64,000 nt of DNA. It comes from Methanobrevibacter millerae. Its GTDB lineage: Archaea; Methanobacteriota; Methanobacteria; Methanobacteriales; Methanobacteriaceae. The stretch is from positions 607,001 through 671,000 of the forward strand of contig NZ_CP011266.1 in assembly GCF_001477655.1 (NCBI RefSeq). The letters are read 5' to 3'. The position numbers and the translations under genes are program-made. Below are positions 40,591-50,245 of the stretch, in pieces. Numbering within the stretch: position 1 is the stretch's first letter; each line of letters opens with the position of its first letter. The notes under the pieces are model-generated. The model ran no database searches and was not told the origin of the DNA. It saw only the letters and a list, made by a program, of their open reading frames with translations.

Positions 40591-41412
40591 TTGGATAAAA
40601 TACTTGAATATATGCTTGAAGAAGATGAAGGTTTTGGTGATGTGACTTCCAACAGTGTCATTGATAAAAATGAAGAAGTTAATGCATATATCGTTTCAAA
40701 AGATGATGGTATTTTAGCAGGTATCGACGTGGCAAAACAATTATTTGAATCAAAAGATGTTAGAGTTATATTTCATTTAAATGATGGTTGTGGGATTAAA
40801 AAAGGCGATTTATTAATGTCTCTTAGAGGTAATGCAAGGGACATTTTATTGGTTGAGAGAACTGCACTTAATCTATTAATGCGCATGAGTGGTGTGGCTA
40901 GTGCAGCCAATCAATATGTTAATCTTGTTGATGGAAAAGTTATAATTGCAGGTACTCGTAAAACCCAGCCGGCTATTGGTAAATTTGATAAAATGGCTTT
41001 AGAAATTGGTGGTGCTGATACTCACAGATTTAGTCTTGATGATATGGTTCTAATTAAGGATAATCATATTGCAGTAGTTGGATCTCCTATAAAAGCACTT
41101 AAAAAAGCACAGGAAAATGTAAGCTTTTCTAAAAAGATAGAAATAGAAGTGGAAAGTTTGGAAGATGCAATATTGTGTGTTGAAAATAAAGCAGATATTG
41201 TCATGCTGGATAATATGGATGCTTTGGCTGTAAGCGAAGTCATTAAAGAACTGAAAAATAGAAATATACGTAATAATTCATTAATTGAAATATCTGGTGG
41301 AATTAATCAGGATAATATATTGGATTATGTTGATTTGGGTGTAGATATTATTTCAATTGGTGCACTGACTCATTCCTCAAGAAGTCTTGACTTCAGCCTT
41401 AAAATTAAATAA
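40591..41412 (+). CDS. nadC: nicotinate-nucleotide pyrophosphorylase NadC
   Basis: This enzyme makes nicotinate mononucleotide from quinolinate and PRPP. At 273 residues it contains the NadC core GTRKTQPAIGKFDKMALEIGGADTHR (in part) and VMLDNMD, then ISGGINQDN at the phosphate site. The start codon is TTG at 40591, supported by GGTGAT four bases upstream and by the absence of an ATG before the conserved LEYMLEEDEGFGD. It is divergent from rnz. Confidence 0.95.
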   Translation: MDKILEYMLEEDEGFGDVTSNSVIDKNEEVNAYIVSKDDGILAGIDVAKQLFESKDVRVIFHLNDGCGIKKGDLLMSLRGNARDILLVERTALNLLMRMSGVASAANQYVNLVDGKVIIAGTRKTQPAIGKFDKMALEIGGADTHRFSLDDMVLIKDNHIAVVGSPIKALKKAQENVSFSKKIEIEVESLEDAILCVENKADIVMLDNMDALAVSEVIKELKNRNIRNNSLIEISGGINQDNILDYVDLGVDIISIGALTHSSRSLDFSLKIK

Positions 41413-41538
41413 TTGAGTTTCATTTTTTAAAAAATTTAATATTTTTTGGGCATGTGTGTTAAGATTTTGTTAATATTATGTCAATTGTGTGCTATATAGT
41501 GTATATTCATACCATTATCTTTTGATAAATATGTTTAT

Positions 41539-41805
41539 ATGACTGCTGATGGTGATTTTTTAGAATTGGTTGCCTATGTTAAGGCATCAAATCATAGAAA
41601 AAATATTATTGAATATCTTAATTATGGATTGAAAACTCCAAAAGAAATTGGTGTAGCATTGAATGTTAGAACTAATCATATTTCTAACCTGTTGGCAGAT
41701 TTAAGGAAACATAATCTTGTCGTTTGTTCTACTCCTAATGTTAGAAAAGGTAGGTTGTATGAACTTACCGAAAATGGAATTAATGTTCTTGAATATCTTG
41801 AATGA
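41539..41805 (+). CDS. winged-helix DNA-binding regulator
   Basis: This 88-residue archaeal winged helix-turn-helix protein has helix 2-turn-recognition helix LKTPKEIGVALNVRTNHISNLLADLRK (in part), then the wing GRLYELTENGINVL. Proteins like this bind promoter DNA as dimers. A TATA-like CTATATAGT lies about 40 bases before ATG 41539 and no Shine-Dalgarno site is seen. It sits directly upstream of carAB but has its own promoter and the carA promoter lies between them; a role in pyrimidine or arginine control is only a guess. Confidence 0.82.
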   Translation: MTADGDFLELVAYVKASNHRKNIIEYLNYGLKTPKEIGVALNVRTNHISNLLADLRKHNLVVCSTPNVRKGRLYELTENGINVLEYLE

Positions 41806-41860
41806 TTTTTCATTAATTACCATTATTCTTTTAAAAAAACAAACTTTTAATAATATTGTA

Positions 41861-41914
41861 AAAGATATATAATAGAGATAGATAATAATTTATATTTTTC
41901 TTATAAATGGTGAT
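41861..41914 (+). promoter_or_regulatory. carAB promoter and ribosome binding site
   Basis: The archaeal TATA element AAAGATATATAATA (41861-41874) lies about 45 bases upstream of carA, and GGTGAT (41909-41914) lies four bases before its ATG. This predicts a short leader of roughly 20 bases. Confidence 0.55.
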
Positions 41915-41917
41915 TTA

Positions 41918-43000
41918 ATGGTAAAAATAGCTAAATTGGCTTTAGAAGATGGAACTGTTATTAAAGGGGAAGGATTTGGTTATGAAACTACTAAATTAGG
42001 AGAACTTGTTTTTTCAACAGGTATGGGTGGTTATACTGAATCTTTAACTGATCCTTCTTTTAAAGGAGAAATTTTAATGTCAACTTATCCTTTGGAAGGA
42101 AATCATGGGGTAAGTGAAGAGTGGTATCAATCTGATAATATTCAGGTTGAAGGATTTGTGTGTCGGGAGGTTTGTCGTGAATTATCAAATTTCGGACCTC
42201 AAAAAACTTTGGATGAATTTTTAAAAGAATTTAAAACACCTGGAATTACTGGTGTTGATACGAGGGATTTAACTTTAAAAATTCGTGAAAGAGGTTCTCT
42301 TAAAGCAGCTATCACTACTGAAGATATAGCTGATGATAAATTAATTGAAATGGCAAAATCACAACCAAGCATTGAGGATAAAGATATAGTTCCTTTGGTA
42401 TCCACTAAAGAAATTAAAGTATTCAATGAAGATTGTGATAAAAAAGTTGCTTTAATTGATTGTGGTGTTAAAAAGAATATCATTAACTCCTTTTTAGAAA
42501 GGGATATTGGAGTTGTTTTATTCCCTTATGATACTGATTATAAAACTATTTTGGATTATTCTCCGAGTGGGTTAATGATTACATCTGGTCCTGGAAACCC
42601 TGATAGGGTATATGAAACTATTTCAACCATGAAAAAATTATCCAATAGATTGCCAATATTTGGTATTTGTATGGGTCAACAGTTAATTGCTAAATCTTTT
42701 GGAGCTAAATCTTATAAAATGAAATTTGGACATAGGGGAGAAAATCAACCAGTTAAAGATTTAAAATCTGGTAAAGTCTTTATAACATCTCAAAATCATG
42801 GATTTACAATTGATAAAGAGTCATTGGATGAAACTGATTTGGTTTTAACTCAAATTAACTTAAATGATGGAACTCCGGAAGGTATTTCTCATAAAGAATT
42901 GCCTTTACATTGTATACAGTACCATCCTGAAGCAGGACCTGGTCCAAATGATACAAGAAGTATTTTTGATGAATTTAACCAAATGATGGAAAATTATTAA
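41918..43000 (+). CDS. carA: carbamoyl-phosphate synthase small subunit
   Basis: This is the glutamine amidotransferase subunit that supplies ammonia to CarB. It has an N-terminal CarA domain ([17 protein letters not shown]) and a class I GATase with the nucleophile in [11 protein letters not shown] and the His-Glu pair in [10 protein letters not shown]. The 360-residue length is normal. It lies 21 bases before carB in a two-gene operon. Carbamoyl phosphate feeds pyrimidine and arginine synthesis. Confidence 0.96.
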   Translation: MVKIAKLALEDGTVIKGEGFGYETTKLGELVFSTGMGGYTESLTDPSFKGEILMSTYPLEGNHGVSEEWYQSDNIQVEGFVCREVCRELSNFGPQKTLDEFLKEFKTPGITGVDTRDLTLKIRERGSLKAAITTEDIADDKLIEMAKSQPSIEDKDIVPLVSTKEIKVFNEDCDKKVALIDCGVKKNIINSFLERDIGVVLFPYDTDYKTILDYSPSGLMITSGPGNPDRVYETISTMKKLSNRLPIFGICMGQQLIAKSFGAKSYKMKFGHRGENQPVKDLKSGKVFITSQNHGFTIDKESLDETDLVLTQINLNDGTPEGISHKELPLHCIQYHPEAGPGPNDTRSIFDEFNQMMENY

Positions 43001-43021
43001 AAAAATTAATGAGGATTACAT

Positions 43022-46000
43022 ATGCCAGTAGATAAAGATATTAAAAAAGTTTTAATTATTGGTTCTGGACCTATTCAAATCGGACAAGCTGCTGAGTTCG
43101 ATTATTCAGGATCACAAGCTTGTAAATCACTAAGGGAAGAGGGAATTGAAACAGTACTTGTTAACAGTAATCCCGCTACTATTCAAACTGATATTGACAT
43201 GGCAGATACTGTTTATACCGAACCATTAACTCCTGAAGTTGTTGCTAAAATTATAAAAGAAGAAGAAGTTGATGCTATTTTACCAACCATGGGTGGACAA
43301 ACTGGATTAAATATAGCAACAGGTCTTGGAGATTTAGGATTATTGGATGGTATTAAAGTTTTAGGATCTGATGTTCAAACTATTAAGGATGTAGAGGACC
43401 GTGACTTATTTGCTAATTTAATGGATGAAATTGGAGAAGAGATTCCTAAATGTCAGGCTGTTGAAAGTGTTGAAGATGCGCTTAAAGCTGTTGAAGAAAT
43501 CGGTTATCCTGTAATTGTAAGGCCGGCATTCACATTAGGTGGAACTGGTGGTGGAATTGCCCATAATGAAGAAGAATTAATTGAAATTGCAAACCATGGG
43601 TTAGATATGAGTTTCATTAATCAGGTTCTTATTGATGAATCCGTTCTCGGATGGAAAGAAATCGAATTTGAAGTAATGAGGGATAAGGAAGATACCTGTA
43701 TCATTGTATGTACCATGGAAAATATTGACCCTATGGGAATCCACACTGGAGACAGTGTTGTAGTTGCTCCAATTCAAAACTTATGTGATGAAACCATCCA
43801 AAAAATGCGTGATGCATCAATCAAAATCATCAGAGCATTAGGTATTCGTGGAGGATGTAATATTCAATTTGCATTAAATCCATATACTGATGAATATAAG
43901 GTCATTGAGGTTAACCCTCGTGTATCAAGAAGTAGTGCACTCGCATCTAAAGCTACGGGTTATCCGATTGCAAAAATATCATCAAAAGTTGCACTTGGAA
44001 TGACTTTGGATGAAATTAGAAATGACATTACCAAAGAAACCCCTGCATCATTTGAACCGGCTATTGATTATGTTGTAGTAAAAATCCCAAGATGGCCATT
44101 TGATAAATTCAAAGGAATTAGCCGTGAAGTCGGAGTTCAAATGAAAGCAACTGGTGAAGTAATGGCTATTGGAAGAACTTTTGAGGAAGCATTCCAAAAA
44201 GCACTCAGATCACTTGACATGGGCTTTGACGGATTTGAATATGTTGAATACACCGAACAAGATTTGGCAAATCCAACTGATTTAATCTATTTCCAAATTT
44301 ATTCCGCTATTAAAGATGGAATGGACTTGGATAAAATCCATGAATTGACTAATATTGATAAATTCTTCTTATATAAAATCAGAAATATAGTGAACTTTGA
44401 AAATGAAGTAACTGCCGATAAATTAGATGATGAAAATTATTTAAGAACAGCAAAACAAATTGGCTGTTCTAATGCAAGATTAGCTAATTTAACTGGCCAA
44501 ACTGAAGAATATATTAGAAATTTACTTAAAAGATATAATATTAATCAATCATATAAAATGGTAGACACATGTGCTGCTGAATTTGAAGCTAAAACTCCAT
44601 ATTATTACAGCAGCTATGATATTGGAAATGAACTTACTTCAACTACCAAGAAAAAAGTTGTTATTTTAGGTGCAGGTCCAATCAGAATTGGTCAGGGTAT
44701 AGAATTTGATTACTGCTGTGTTCACTCATCATTAGCATTAAAAGAAGATGGTATTGAAACAATTTTAATCAACAACAACCCTGAAACCGTAAGTACAGAT
44801 TATGATATTTCCGATAAATTGTTCTTTGAACCAATTACATTTGAGGATGTGATGGGGGTAATTGACCAGGAAAAACCTGATGGTGTAATTGTACAATTTG
44901 GTGGACAAACTTCTATTAACTTGGCAGTACCTCTTGCAAATGCAGGAGTAAAAATATTGGGTACTCCATATGAAAGTATCGATAGGGTAGAAGACAGAGA
45001 ATTGTTTGCAGAGTTATTGGAAAAGTTACATATCCATCAAGCACCATATGGAACCGCAAACTCATTTGAAGAAGCTCGTGAAATTGCAGAAAAAATTACA
45101 TTCCCGGTACTCGTACGTCCATCATATGTTATTGGTGGAAGAGCTATGGAAATTGTTTATGATAACCATGAGCTTGAAGAATATATGAAAGAAGCCGTAA
45201 AAGTTTCACCAGAACACCCAATTCTTGTCGATAAATTCTTAGAAGATGCAATCGAATTGGATGTGGATATTTTATGTGATGGTGAGGATGTATTTATTGC
45301 AGGAATTATGGAACATATTGAGGAAGCAGGTGTTCACTCAGGAGATTCTGCATGTGTAATTCCGCCGCAAACTGTTCCAGAACATATTTTAAATACTATT
45401 CGTGAAAATTCAAGAAAATTGGCTTTGGAATTAGATGTTAAAGGTTTAATGAATATTCAATATGCAGTTAAACTTGACGAAGAAATGGTTTACATTATTG
45501 AAGCAAACCCTCGTGCAAGTAGAACTGTTCCATTTGTAAGTAAAGCTATTGGTGTACCATTGGCAAAAGTAGCTACATGGATTATGAATGGTGCTAAACT
45601 CAAAGACTTTGATTTAACAAAAGAAATTAAGATTGACCATGTTGCTGTTAAAGAATCAGTATTCCCATTCTTGAAATTGCCTGAATCCGACACTGTGTTA
45701 GGTCCTGAAATGAAATCTACTGGTGAAAGTATCGGTATCGATGAAAGCTTTGGAATGGCATTCTATAAATCACAGCTCTCAGCAGGAATGGATTTACCAA
45801 AAGAAGGTAAAATATTCATCAGCGTAAAAGAAGATGACAAGAAAAAAATCAGAGCTATTGCTGAGAAAGCCGATACATTAGGATTTAAAATTGTCGCTAC
45901 TTCAGGAACCGGTGATGCAACCGGACTTGATAATGTTGAAAAAGTCAAAAAGGTATCTGAAGGATCCCCTAATATCAGGGATGCAATTTTAAACAAAGAG

Positions 46001-46198
46001 ATTGATTTGATTATTAACACTTCTGAAGGAAAACAATCTGCTAAAGATGGATACATCATCAGACGTTTAGCTATTGAACTTGGTATTCCATATGTCACCA
46101 CATTATCTGGTGCAAGAGCAGCATTGAATGCTATTGAAGCTGTTCAAAATAGTGAAATCAATGTCAAATCTTTAAATGAATATAATGGTGAAGAATAA
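43022..46198 (+). CDS. carB: carbamoyl-phosphate synthase large subunit
   Basis: This full 1058-residue large subunit has two ATP-grasp halves, each starting with a GSGPIQIGQAAEFDYSG or GAGPIRIGQGIEFDY signature, and a C-terminal MGS-type allosteric domain (about 930-1058). Both phosphorylation sites appear intact. Some archaea split this gene, but here it is a single frame. A GAGG-type site lies before ATG 43022. A hairpin terminator overlaps its last codons. Confidence 0.97.
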   Translation: MPVDKDIKKVLIIGSGPIQIGQAAEFDYSGSQACKSLREEGIETVLVNSNPATIQTDIDMADTVYTEPLTPEVVAKIIKEEEVDAILPTMGGQTGLNIATGLGDLGLLDGIKVLGSDVQTIKDVEDRDLFANLMDEIGEEIPKCQAVESVEDALKAVEEIGYPVIVRPAFTLGGTGGGIAHNEEELIEIANHGLDMSFINQVLIDESVLGWKEIEFEVMRDKEDTCIIVCTMENIDPMGIHTGDSVVVAPIQNLCDETIQKMRDASIKIIRALGIRGGCNIQFALNPYTDEYKVIEVNPRVSRSSALASKATGYPIAKISSKVALGMTLDEIRNDITKETPASFEPAIDYVVVKIPRWPFDKFKGISREVGVQMKATGEVMAIGRTFEEAFQKALRSLDMGFDGFEYVEYTEQDLANPTDLIYFQIYSAIKDGMDLDKIHELTNIDKFFLYKIRNIVNFENEVTADKLDDENYLRTAKQIGCSNARLANLTGQTEEYIRNLLKRYNINQSYKMVDTCAAEFEAKTPYYYSSYDIGNELTSTTKKKVVILGAGPIRIGQGIEFDYCCVHSSLALKEDGIETILINNNPETVSTDYDISDKLFFEPITFEDVMGVIDQEKPDGVIVQFGGQTSINLAVPLANAGVKILGTPYESIDRVEDRELFAELLEKLHIHQAPYGTANSFEEAREIAEKITFPVLVRPSYVIGGRAMEIVYDNHELEEYMKEAVKVSPEHPILVDKFLEDAIELDVDILCDGEDVFIAGIMEHIEEAGVHSGDSACVIPPQTVPEHILNTIRENSRKLALELDVKGLMNIQYAVKLDEEMVYIIEANPRASRTVPFVSKAIGVPLAKVATWIMNGAKLKDFDLTKEIKIDHVAVKESVFPFLKLPESDTVLGPEMKSTGESIGIDESFGMAFYKSQLSAGMDLPKEGKIFISVKEDDKKKIRAIAEKADTLGFKIVATSGTGDATGLDNVEKVKKVSEGSPNIRDAILNKEIDLIINTSEGKQSAKDGYIIRRLAIELGIPYVTTLSGARAALNAIEAVQNSEINVKSLNEYNGEE

Positions 46199-46225
46199 TC
46201 TTTCTTCATTAATTTCTTTTTTTTT
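46189..46225 (+). terminator. carAB terminator
   Basis: TGAAGAA (46189-46195) pairs with TTCTTCA (46202-46208) around a six-base loop, and a run of nine T ends at 46225. It closes the carAB operon. Confidence 0.65.
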
Positions 46226-46261
46226 AAGCTATTTTTACATTACCAATAAAAACGAAGTTAA

Positions 46262-46553
46262 TTAGAAATAAATGGATGAATAATATCCTTGAAGTTTATA
46301 ATTATTGTTATTCCAATTAACAACTTCGCCCAATGAGTTTCTGCGATTAATTGAATCACTAACGATCCAAATACCATCTATTAATACTTGTGTCCATACA
46401 TGGCCGCCAGTGTCCCCATTATTAAATATGCAAGTTCTGTGCACATATCTTGCAGGAAGACCTCGCCTATAAAGCAATTGATAAATGTGATAGATCAACA
46501 CAATTTCCAGTTTTGTGATGTAATGTTTCTATAGCACCATATTTAGTATCATA
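46262..46553 (-). pseudogene. transglutaminase-domain remnant of a surface protein
   Basis: Two frames together give the end of a transglutaminase-like domain: YDTKYGAIETLHHKTGNCVD with the catalytic-type Cys, then, after a frame change near 46480, GLPARYVHRTCIF and GGHVWTQVLIDGIWIVSDS with the His and Asp, ending LGEVVNWNN. Such domains cap large methanobrevibacterial surface and pseudomurein-binding proteins. The upstream part of the gene is missing and replaced, on the same strand, by the gene at 46556. It is truncated and frameshifted, so no product is expected. Confidence 0.75.
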
Positions 46554-46555
46554 AA

Positions 46556-47149
46556 TTAATTTGAATATAGGTATTCTTTAATATTAATACCACATGACGG
46601 ACAGTCTTCCTGGTTAATTTTTAATTTGCTTCTGCAGTTGGGACAATAATTTAGTTTAACTTCATACTCTTTATTCAAGTCAAGTTTTTTGTTAATTTCA
46701 ATTCTAAGTGTGATTTTGCTTTTTATTGCATTTTCATCCCAATTGTTTTCCATTAAAATCTTTTTATAATAATAGGCTTCTGTCATTGAAGCATAATATC
46801 CAAAGATGGTTTCTCCCTTTTGGATGTAAAATCCTCTTTTTTTGTGGTCAAAAAGAATTTCTCCTTCACGTTCCTTTTTGTTTACTTTTATTCCTTTAAT
46901 CCTTCCTTTTGACCTTTTTTCGGGAAATGGTGGTAGTGTCATATTTTCATATTTGTTTTCAAGGTCACATTCTACAAGCAAATCATAATCGAAATTACAG
47001 TAGAATAGTGCATCTCTTTCATATAATGCATCAGATAATTTTTTAAACTCACCATAATCTTTATTGTTATATTTGATACGGTATACATTACCGCTTTTAA
47101 CAATATTTCTGTAAAAATACCTAATTTCCTGGGAGTTAATTTTAATCAT
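46556..47149 (-). CDS. AP2-like repeat protein with C-terminal zinc ribbon
   Basis: This 197-residue protein contains two copies of a pattern I read as AP2-like DNA-binding repeats: YRIKYNNKDYGEFKKLSDAL with RDALFYCNFD, and later FYIQKGETIFGYYASMTEAY with NNWDENA. The C-terminus is a zinc ribbon (CPNCRSKLK and CPSCGINIK). It is probably a DNA- or RNA-binding protein. The family name is unknown to me. Its stop codon touches the transglutaminase remnant, which implies that a rearrangement joined them. Confidence 0.65.
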   Translation of the reverse strand: MIKINSQEIRYFYRNIVKSGNVYRIKYNNKDYGEFKKLSDALYERDALFYCNFDYDLLVECDLENKYENMTLPPFPEKRSKGRIKGIKVNKKEREGEILFDHKKRGFYIQKGETIFGYYASMTEAYYYKKILMENNWDENAIKSKITLRIEINKKLDLNKEYEVKLNYCPNCRSKLKINQEDCPSCGINIKEYLYSN

Positions 47150-47254
47150 CTCGTTAATTTTTGATGGTAAACATTATTTATGTATCTTGTTAATTAATAT
47201 ATTTTTTTAAATTCCCATAACATTTAAATATTTTCAATTAAAAACTTCTTTTTA

Positions 47255-48394
47255 ATGTTTACTATAACTAATGGGATAATTTTAAGGGGATTAAATTTAG
47301 AACCAGTTAAATCAAATATAACAGTGGATGATGGCATTATCATAAATATTTCTAAAGATTCCAAAGAAGGTAGGCTAATTGATGTTGATGGCGCAATTGT
47401 ATGTCCTTCTTTTTTAAATGGCCATACTCATATTGGAGATTCAATTATTAAGGATGAAGGGTATGGATTGTCTTTGGGTGAAATGGTAAAACCTCCCAAT
47501 GGAGTTAAACATCGTGCTTTAGCATCTGCTGGCGATGATGATATTATCGAGGCAATGAAATCATCAATGTTGGAGATGGCCGAATCAGGTATTTCTCACT
47601 TCATCGACTATAGGGAAGGGGGAATTAAAGGAGTTAAATTACTGAAAGAGGCTTCAAAAGATATTCCAATCACACCAATAATTCTTGGCCGTGATGATAG
47701 TTTTTATGGTGATGATCCTGACTTGTCAAAAGTTAAAAAAGCAATTCATAAATTATTAAAATTGGCCGATGGTATTGCTCCAAGTGGTTTTGGTGAAATA
47801 ACTGATGATGTTGCTAATTTAATTGTTGAAGAATGCAGAAAAGCAGGTAAAATTTCATCCATTCATGTTGCAGAGTCAGAATCTACACAAATCGAATCAT
47901 TGGATAAATGTGGCCAAACTGAAATTGAGCGTGGTGTCAATTCTAATTTCAATCAATTGGTGCATTGTACCAATCCAAAAAATAATGATTTGGAATTAAT
48001 TAAAAATTCAAAGGCTAACGTTGTTGTCTGTCCGAGAGCTAATGCCACTTTGAATGTTGGAATCGCGCCTTTAAATGAAATGCTGAAGTTGGGCATAAAA
48101 CCAATTTTGGGAACAGACAATTTGATGCTTAATTCTCCTAATATGTTTAGAGAACTAGAATTTACTCTTAAATTAATGTCTGTTACTTATAAAAATTATT
48201 TAAGTCCCTGTGAACTATTAAAAATGGCAACAACTAATGCTTGTCTTTATGATTTCAACAAATCTTGCATTGATGTCGGTCAGGTTGCCCAGTTCAATGT
48301 TATAAAACATTTTTCTAAAAATCCTCATTTATCTATAATAAATCGTTCAGAAACAAAAAATATATTATATACTATTGACAGATATATAAATTAA
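47255..48394 (+). CDS. amidohydrolase, cytosine/SAH-deaminase-like
   Basis: This metal-dependent amidohydrolase has 379 residues. The metal ligands are HTH (H57, H59 in FLNGHTHIGD), the histidine of SSIHVAES, the histidine of QLVHCTN and the aspartate of LGTDN. The closest classes are the aminohydrolase/deaminase group acting on nucleobase-like compounds; the substrate is not readable. It is shorter than typical SAH deaminases. A TATA-like CATTTAAATATTTT lies about 25-35 bases before ATG 47255, so the message is probably leaderless. Confidence 0.82.
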   Translation: MFTITNGIILRGLNLEPVKSNITVDDGIIINISKDSKEGRLIDVDGAIVCPSFLNGHTHIGDSIIKDEGYGLSLGEMVKPPNGVKHRALASAGDDDIIEAMKSSMLEMAESGISHFIDYREGGIKGVKLLKEASKDIPITPIILGRDDSFYGDDPDLSKVKKAIHKLLKLADGIAPSGFGEITDDVANLIVEECRKAGKISSIHVAESESTQIESLDKCGQTEIERGVNSNFNQLVHCTNPKNNDLELIKNSKANVVVCPRANATLNVGIAPLNEMLKLGIKPILGTDNLMLNSPNMFRELEFTLKLMSVTYKNYLSPCELLKMATTNACLYDFNKSCIDVGQVAQFNVIKHFSKNPHLSIINRSETKNILYTIDRYIN

Positions 48395-48439
48395 TAATAT
48401 ATTGAACATATAGAATCATATATTATTGGAGATGTAAAT

Positions 48440-48862
48440 ATGTACACGAAGATTTTAGTCCCTACAGATGGGTCTGAATTTGCAAGAAAAGCTGAATTAC
48501 ATGCATTATTCTTAGCTAAAGTTAGTGGAGCTGAGATTGTTGCATTAAGCGTATCTGAAAATCATTTTATTAATGGAATTTCCTTAAACGAAGAAGTAGA
48601 ACAATTAAATCAAATATTAACTGATCGTTGTAAAGAAGATCTAAAAGAATTTGAAGACATGAATGAAGAAGGTGTTAAAATATCCTCAGTTATTAGAGAA
48701 GGTTCTCCAGCTAAAGTCATATTGGATGTTGCTGCTGAAGAGGATATTGATTTAATCGTTATTGGTAGTTCTGGTAAATCTGGTTTTGATAGATTTATTC
48801 TTGGTAGTGTTAGTGATAAGGTTGTTAACACTGCTAAATGTCCTGTTTTAGTTGTACATTAA
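48440..48862 (+). CDS. universal stress protein UspA family
   Basis: This 140-residue single Usp domain starts MYTKILVPTDGSEFARKA and ends with the ATP-binding loop VIGSSGKSGFDRFILGSVSDKVV, which fits G-2X-G-9X-G(S/T). It is probably an ATP-binding dimer in stress or signalling. GGAGATG stands before ATG 48440. A four-CBS protein follows 42 bases later on the same strand; the two adenine-nucleotide-binding proteins may share a role. Confidence 0.92.
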   Translation: MYTKILVPTDGSEFARKAELHALFLAKVSGAEIVALSVSENHFINGISLNEEVEQLNQILTDRCKEDLKEFEDMNEEGVKISSVIREGSPAKVILDVAAEEDIDLIVIGSSGKSGFDRFILGSVSDKVVNTAKCPVLVVH

Positions 48863-48904
48863 TTATTATAATTTTTCATGTAAATACTGCATGAGGTGTT
48901 TTTA

Positions 48905-49744
48905 ATGTTAGTAAAAAGAGTAATGTCTAAAAAAGTAGTTAGTGTTTCTGTTCCTGGTAGCAGAGAAAAAGTTTTAGACTTGATGAGAAAAGAAAATAAA
49001 GCTGTTCTTCCTGTAGTTAAAGAAGAAGATAATAAATTAGTTGGTGTTGTAACCCGTTCTGATTTAATCAATAATCCTGATGAAGAACAAATAGCAATGT
49101 TGATGAGTAGAAATCTAATTATTGCAAGTCCTGATGAAGATGTTAAAGATGTTGCTAAAAAAATGATTGATAATGATGTTAGAAGAGTTCCTGTCGTAAA
49201 TGATGATGGGGAATTGGTTGGTATTATCACTTCATTTGATTTAGTGTCTCAAGCGTTAACAAAACTTGACATCGATGATGCTGTTGAAAATTATATGATC
49301 ACTACTGTTCCTACTACATGGGAAAAAACTCCTCTAAACGTTGCTTTTGAATCAATGAAACAATTTGGTCTCAAATCAATTTTAGCATTAGATGATGATT
49401 CACAATTATCTGGAATTTTAACTGAAACTGATTTCATTGCAGAAAGTGAAATTATTTCTGAAAGAAGTGAACACAGTTCTACAGTTGGTACTGAAGGAGA
49501 CAAATGGTCTTGGGACAGTACTTCTGTTTTATACATTGAAAAAAATCATTTAAAATTCACTGATAAAGTTGTAAGTGATGTTGCTGTGGGTAATGTTGAA
49601 GTAGCTAACTCAAAAACAAAAGTTTGTGATTGTGCTAAAAAAATGAAAACATTACATATTGAGCAAATTCCGGTCATTGGTGTTGAAGGAGATTTAGTAG
49701 GTCTTGTCAGAGCTAGTGACTTAATTAAAGCTTTAGTTGAATAA
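48905..49744 (+). CDS. four-CBS-domain protein
   Basis: Four CBS motifs fill the 279 residues: about 5-60 (VMSKKVVSVSVPGSREKVLD), 70-120 (LMSRNLIIASPDEDVKDVAK), 130-180 and 225-278 (VGNVEVANSKTKVCDCAKKM). Tandem CBS pairs form Bateman modules that bind adenine nucleotides or S-adenosylmethionine. No enzyme domain is attached, so it is probably a regulatory partner. ATG 48905 is chosen because GAGGTG lies seven bases before it; GTG 48896 overlaps that site. Confidence 0.9.
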   Translation: MLVKRVMSKKVVSVSVPGSREKVLDLMRKENKAVLPVVKEEDNKLVGVVTRSDLINNPDEEQIAMLMSRNLIIASPDEDVKDVAKKMIDNDVRRVPVVNDDGELVGIITSFDLVSQALTKLDIDDAVENYMITTVPTTWEKTPLNVAFESMKQFGLKSILALDDDSQLSGILTETDFIAESEIISERSEHSSTVGTEGDKWSWDSTSVLYIEKNHLKFTDKVVSDVAVGNVEVANSKTKVCDCAKKMKTLHIEQIPVIGVEGDLVGLVRASDLIKALVE

Positions 49745-49754
49745 TTGTGATACG

Positions 49755-50216
49755 ATGGCAGTTAGTCCAGTTTTAGTTATTAAGATTGTCGATGACAGTT
49801 CTGTTGGTGTTAGGGCTAGATGGAGAGATGATTATAGTGAACACCATATTGTTTTGAACTCTGTTCTTACATATTGGTGGGCGAATGACATGCCTCCTGC
49901 TGTTAAATTCTTGGAACTTTTCGAATCTGTTATTAAAAGAACTATTAATGAGCTAACTCCTCACAAAAATTTAAATATAAAATACGAAGTTCAAGCGGAC
50001 AATAGTCTGGAAAAGGCTTCTGAAATTGAAATTAATTTAATTGAAGTTCAGGCGGATGATATTGGATTTAAAATAGATGGTAAAACTTTATCTTTAAAAG
50101 GCCTTAGAAATTCAATTGATGATGATGAAAAAACTCCTTTCACTGAGAGTTATGATAAAGTTATAGAAACGCCAGACATTGTTTTAAAGAAATATCTCGA
50201 AATGCAAAATAAATAA
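49755..50216 (+). CDS. protein of unknown function downstream of the CBS gene
   Basis: This protein of about 153 residues has an alpha/beta pattern without membrane helices (VVSPVLVIKIVDDSS-like start, LTYWWANDMPPAVKFLELFE, later DDIGFKIDGKTLSLKGLRN). ATG 49755 follows GTGAT and begins 11 bases after the CBS stop, so it is cotranscribed with the CBS gene. I do not recognise the family. The TTG at 49737 would overlap the CBS gene and is less likely. Confidence 0.65.
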   Translation: MAVSPVLVIKIVDDSSVGVRARWRDDYSEHHIVLNSVLTYWWANDMPPAVKFLELFESVIKRTINELTPHKNLNIKYEVQADNSLEKASEIEINLIEVQADDIGFKIDGKTLSLKGLRNSIDDDEKTPFTESYDKVIETPDIVLKKYLEMQNK

Positions 50217-50245
50217 TTTCTTGATTTTTTTTACTTTTTCTTAAA

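Noticed and set aside
41539-41805. Winged-helix gene as part of the carAB operon
   Set aside because: A separate TATA box and leader lie between it and carA.
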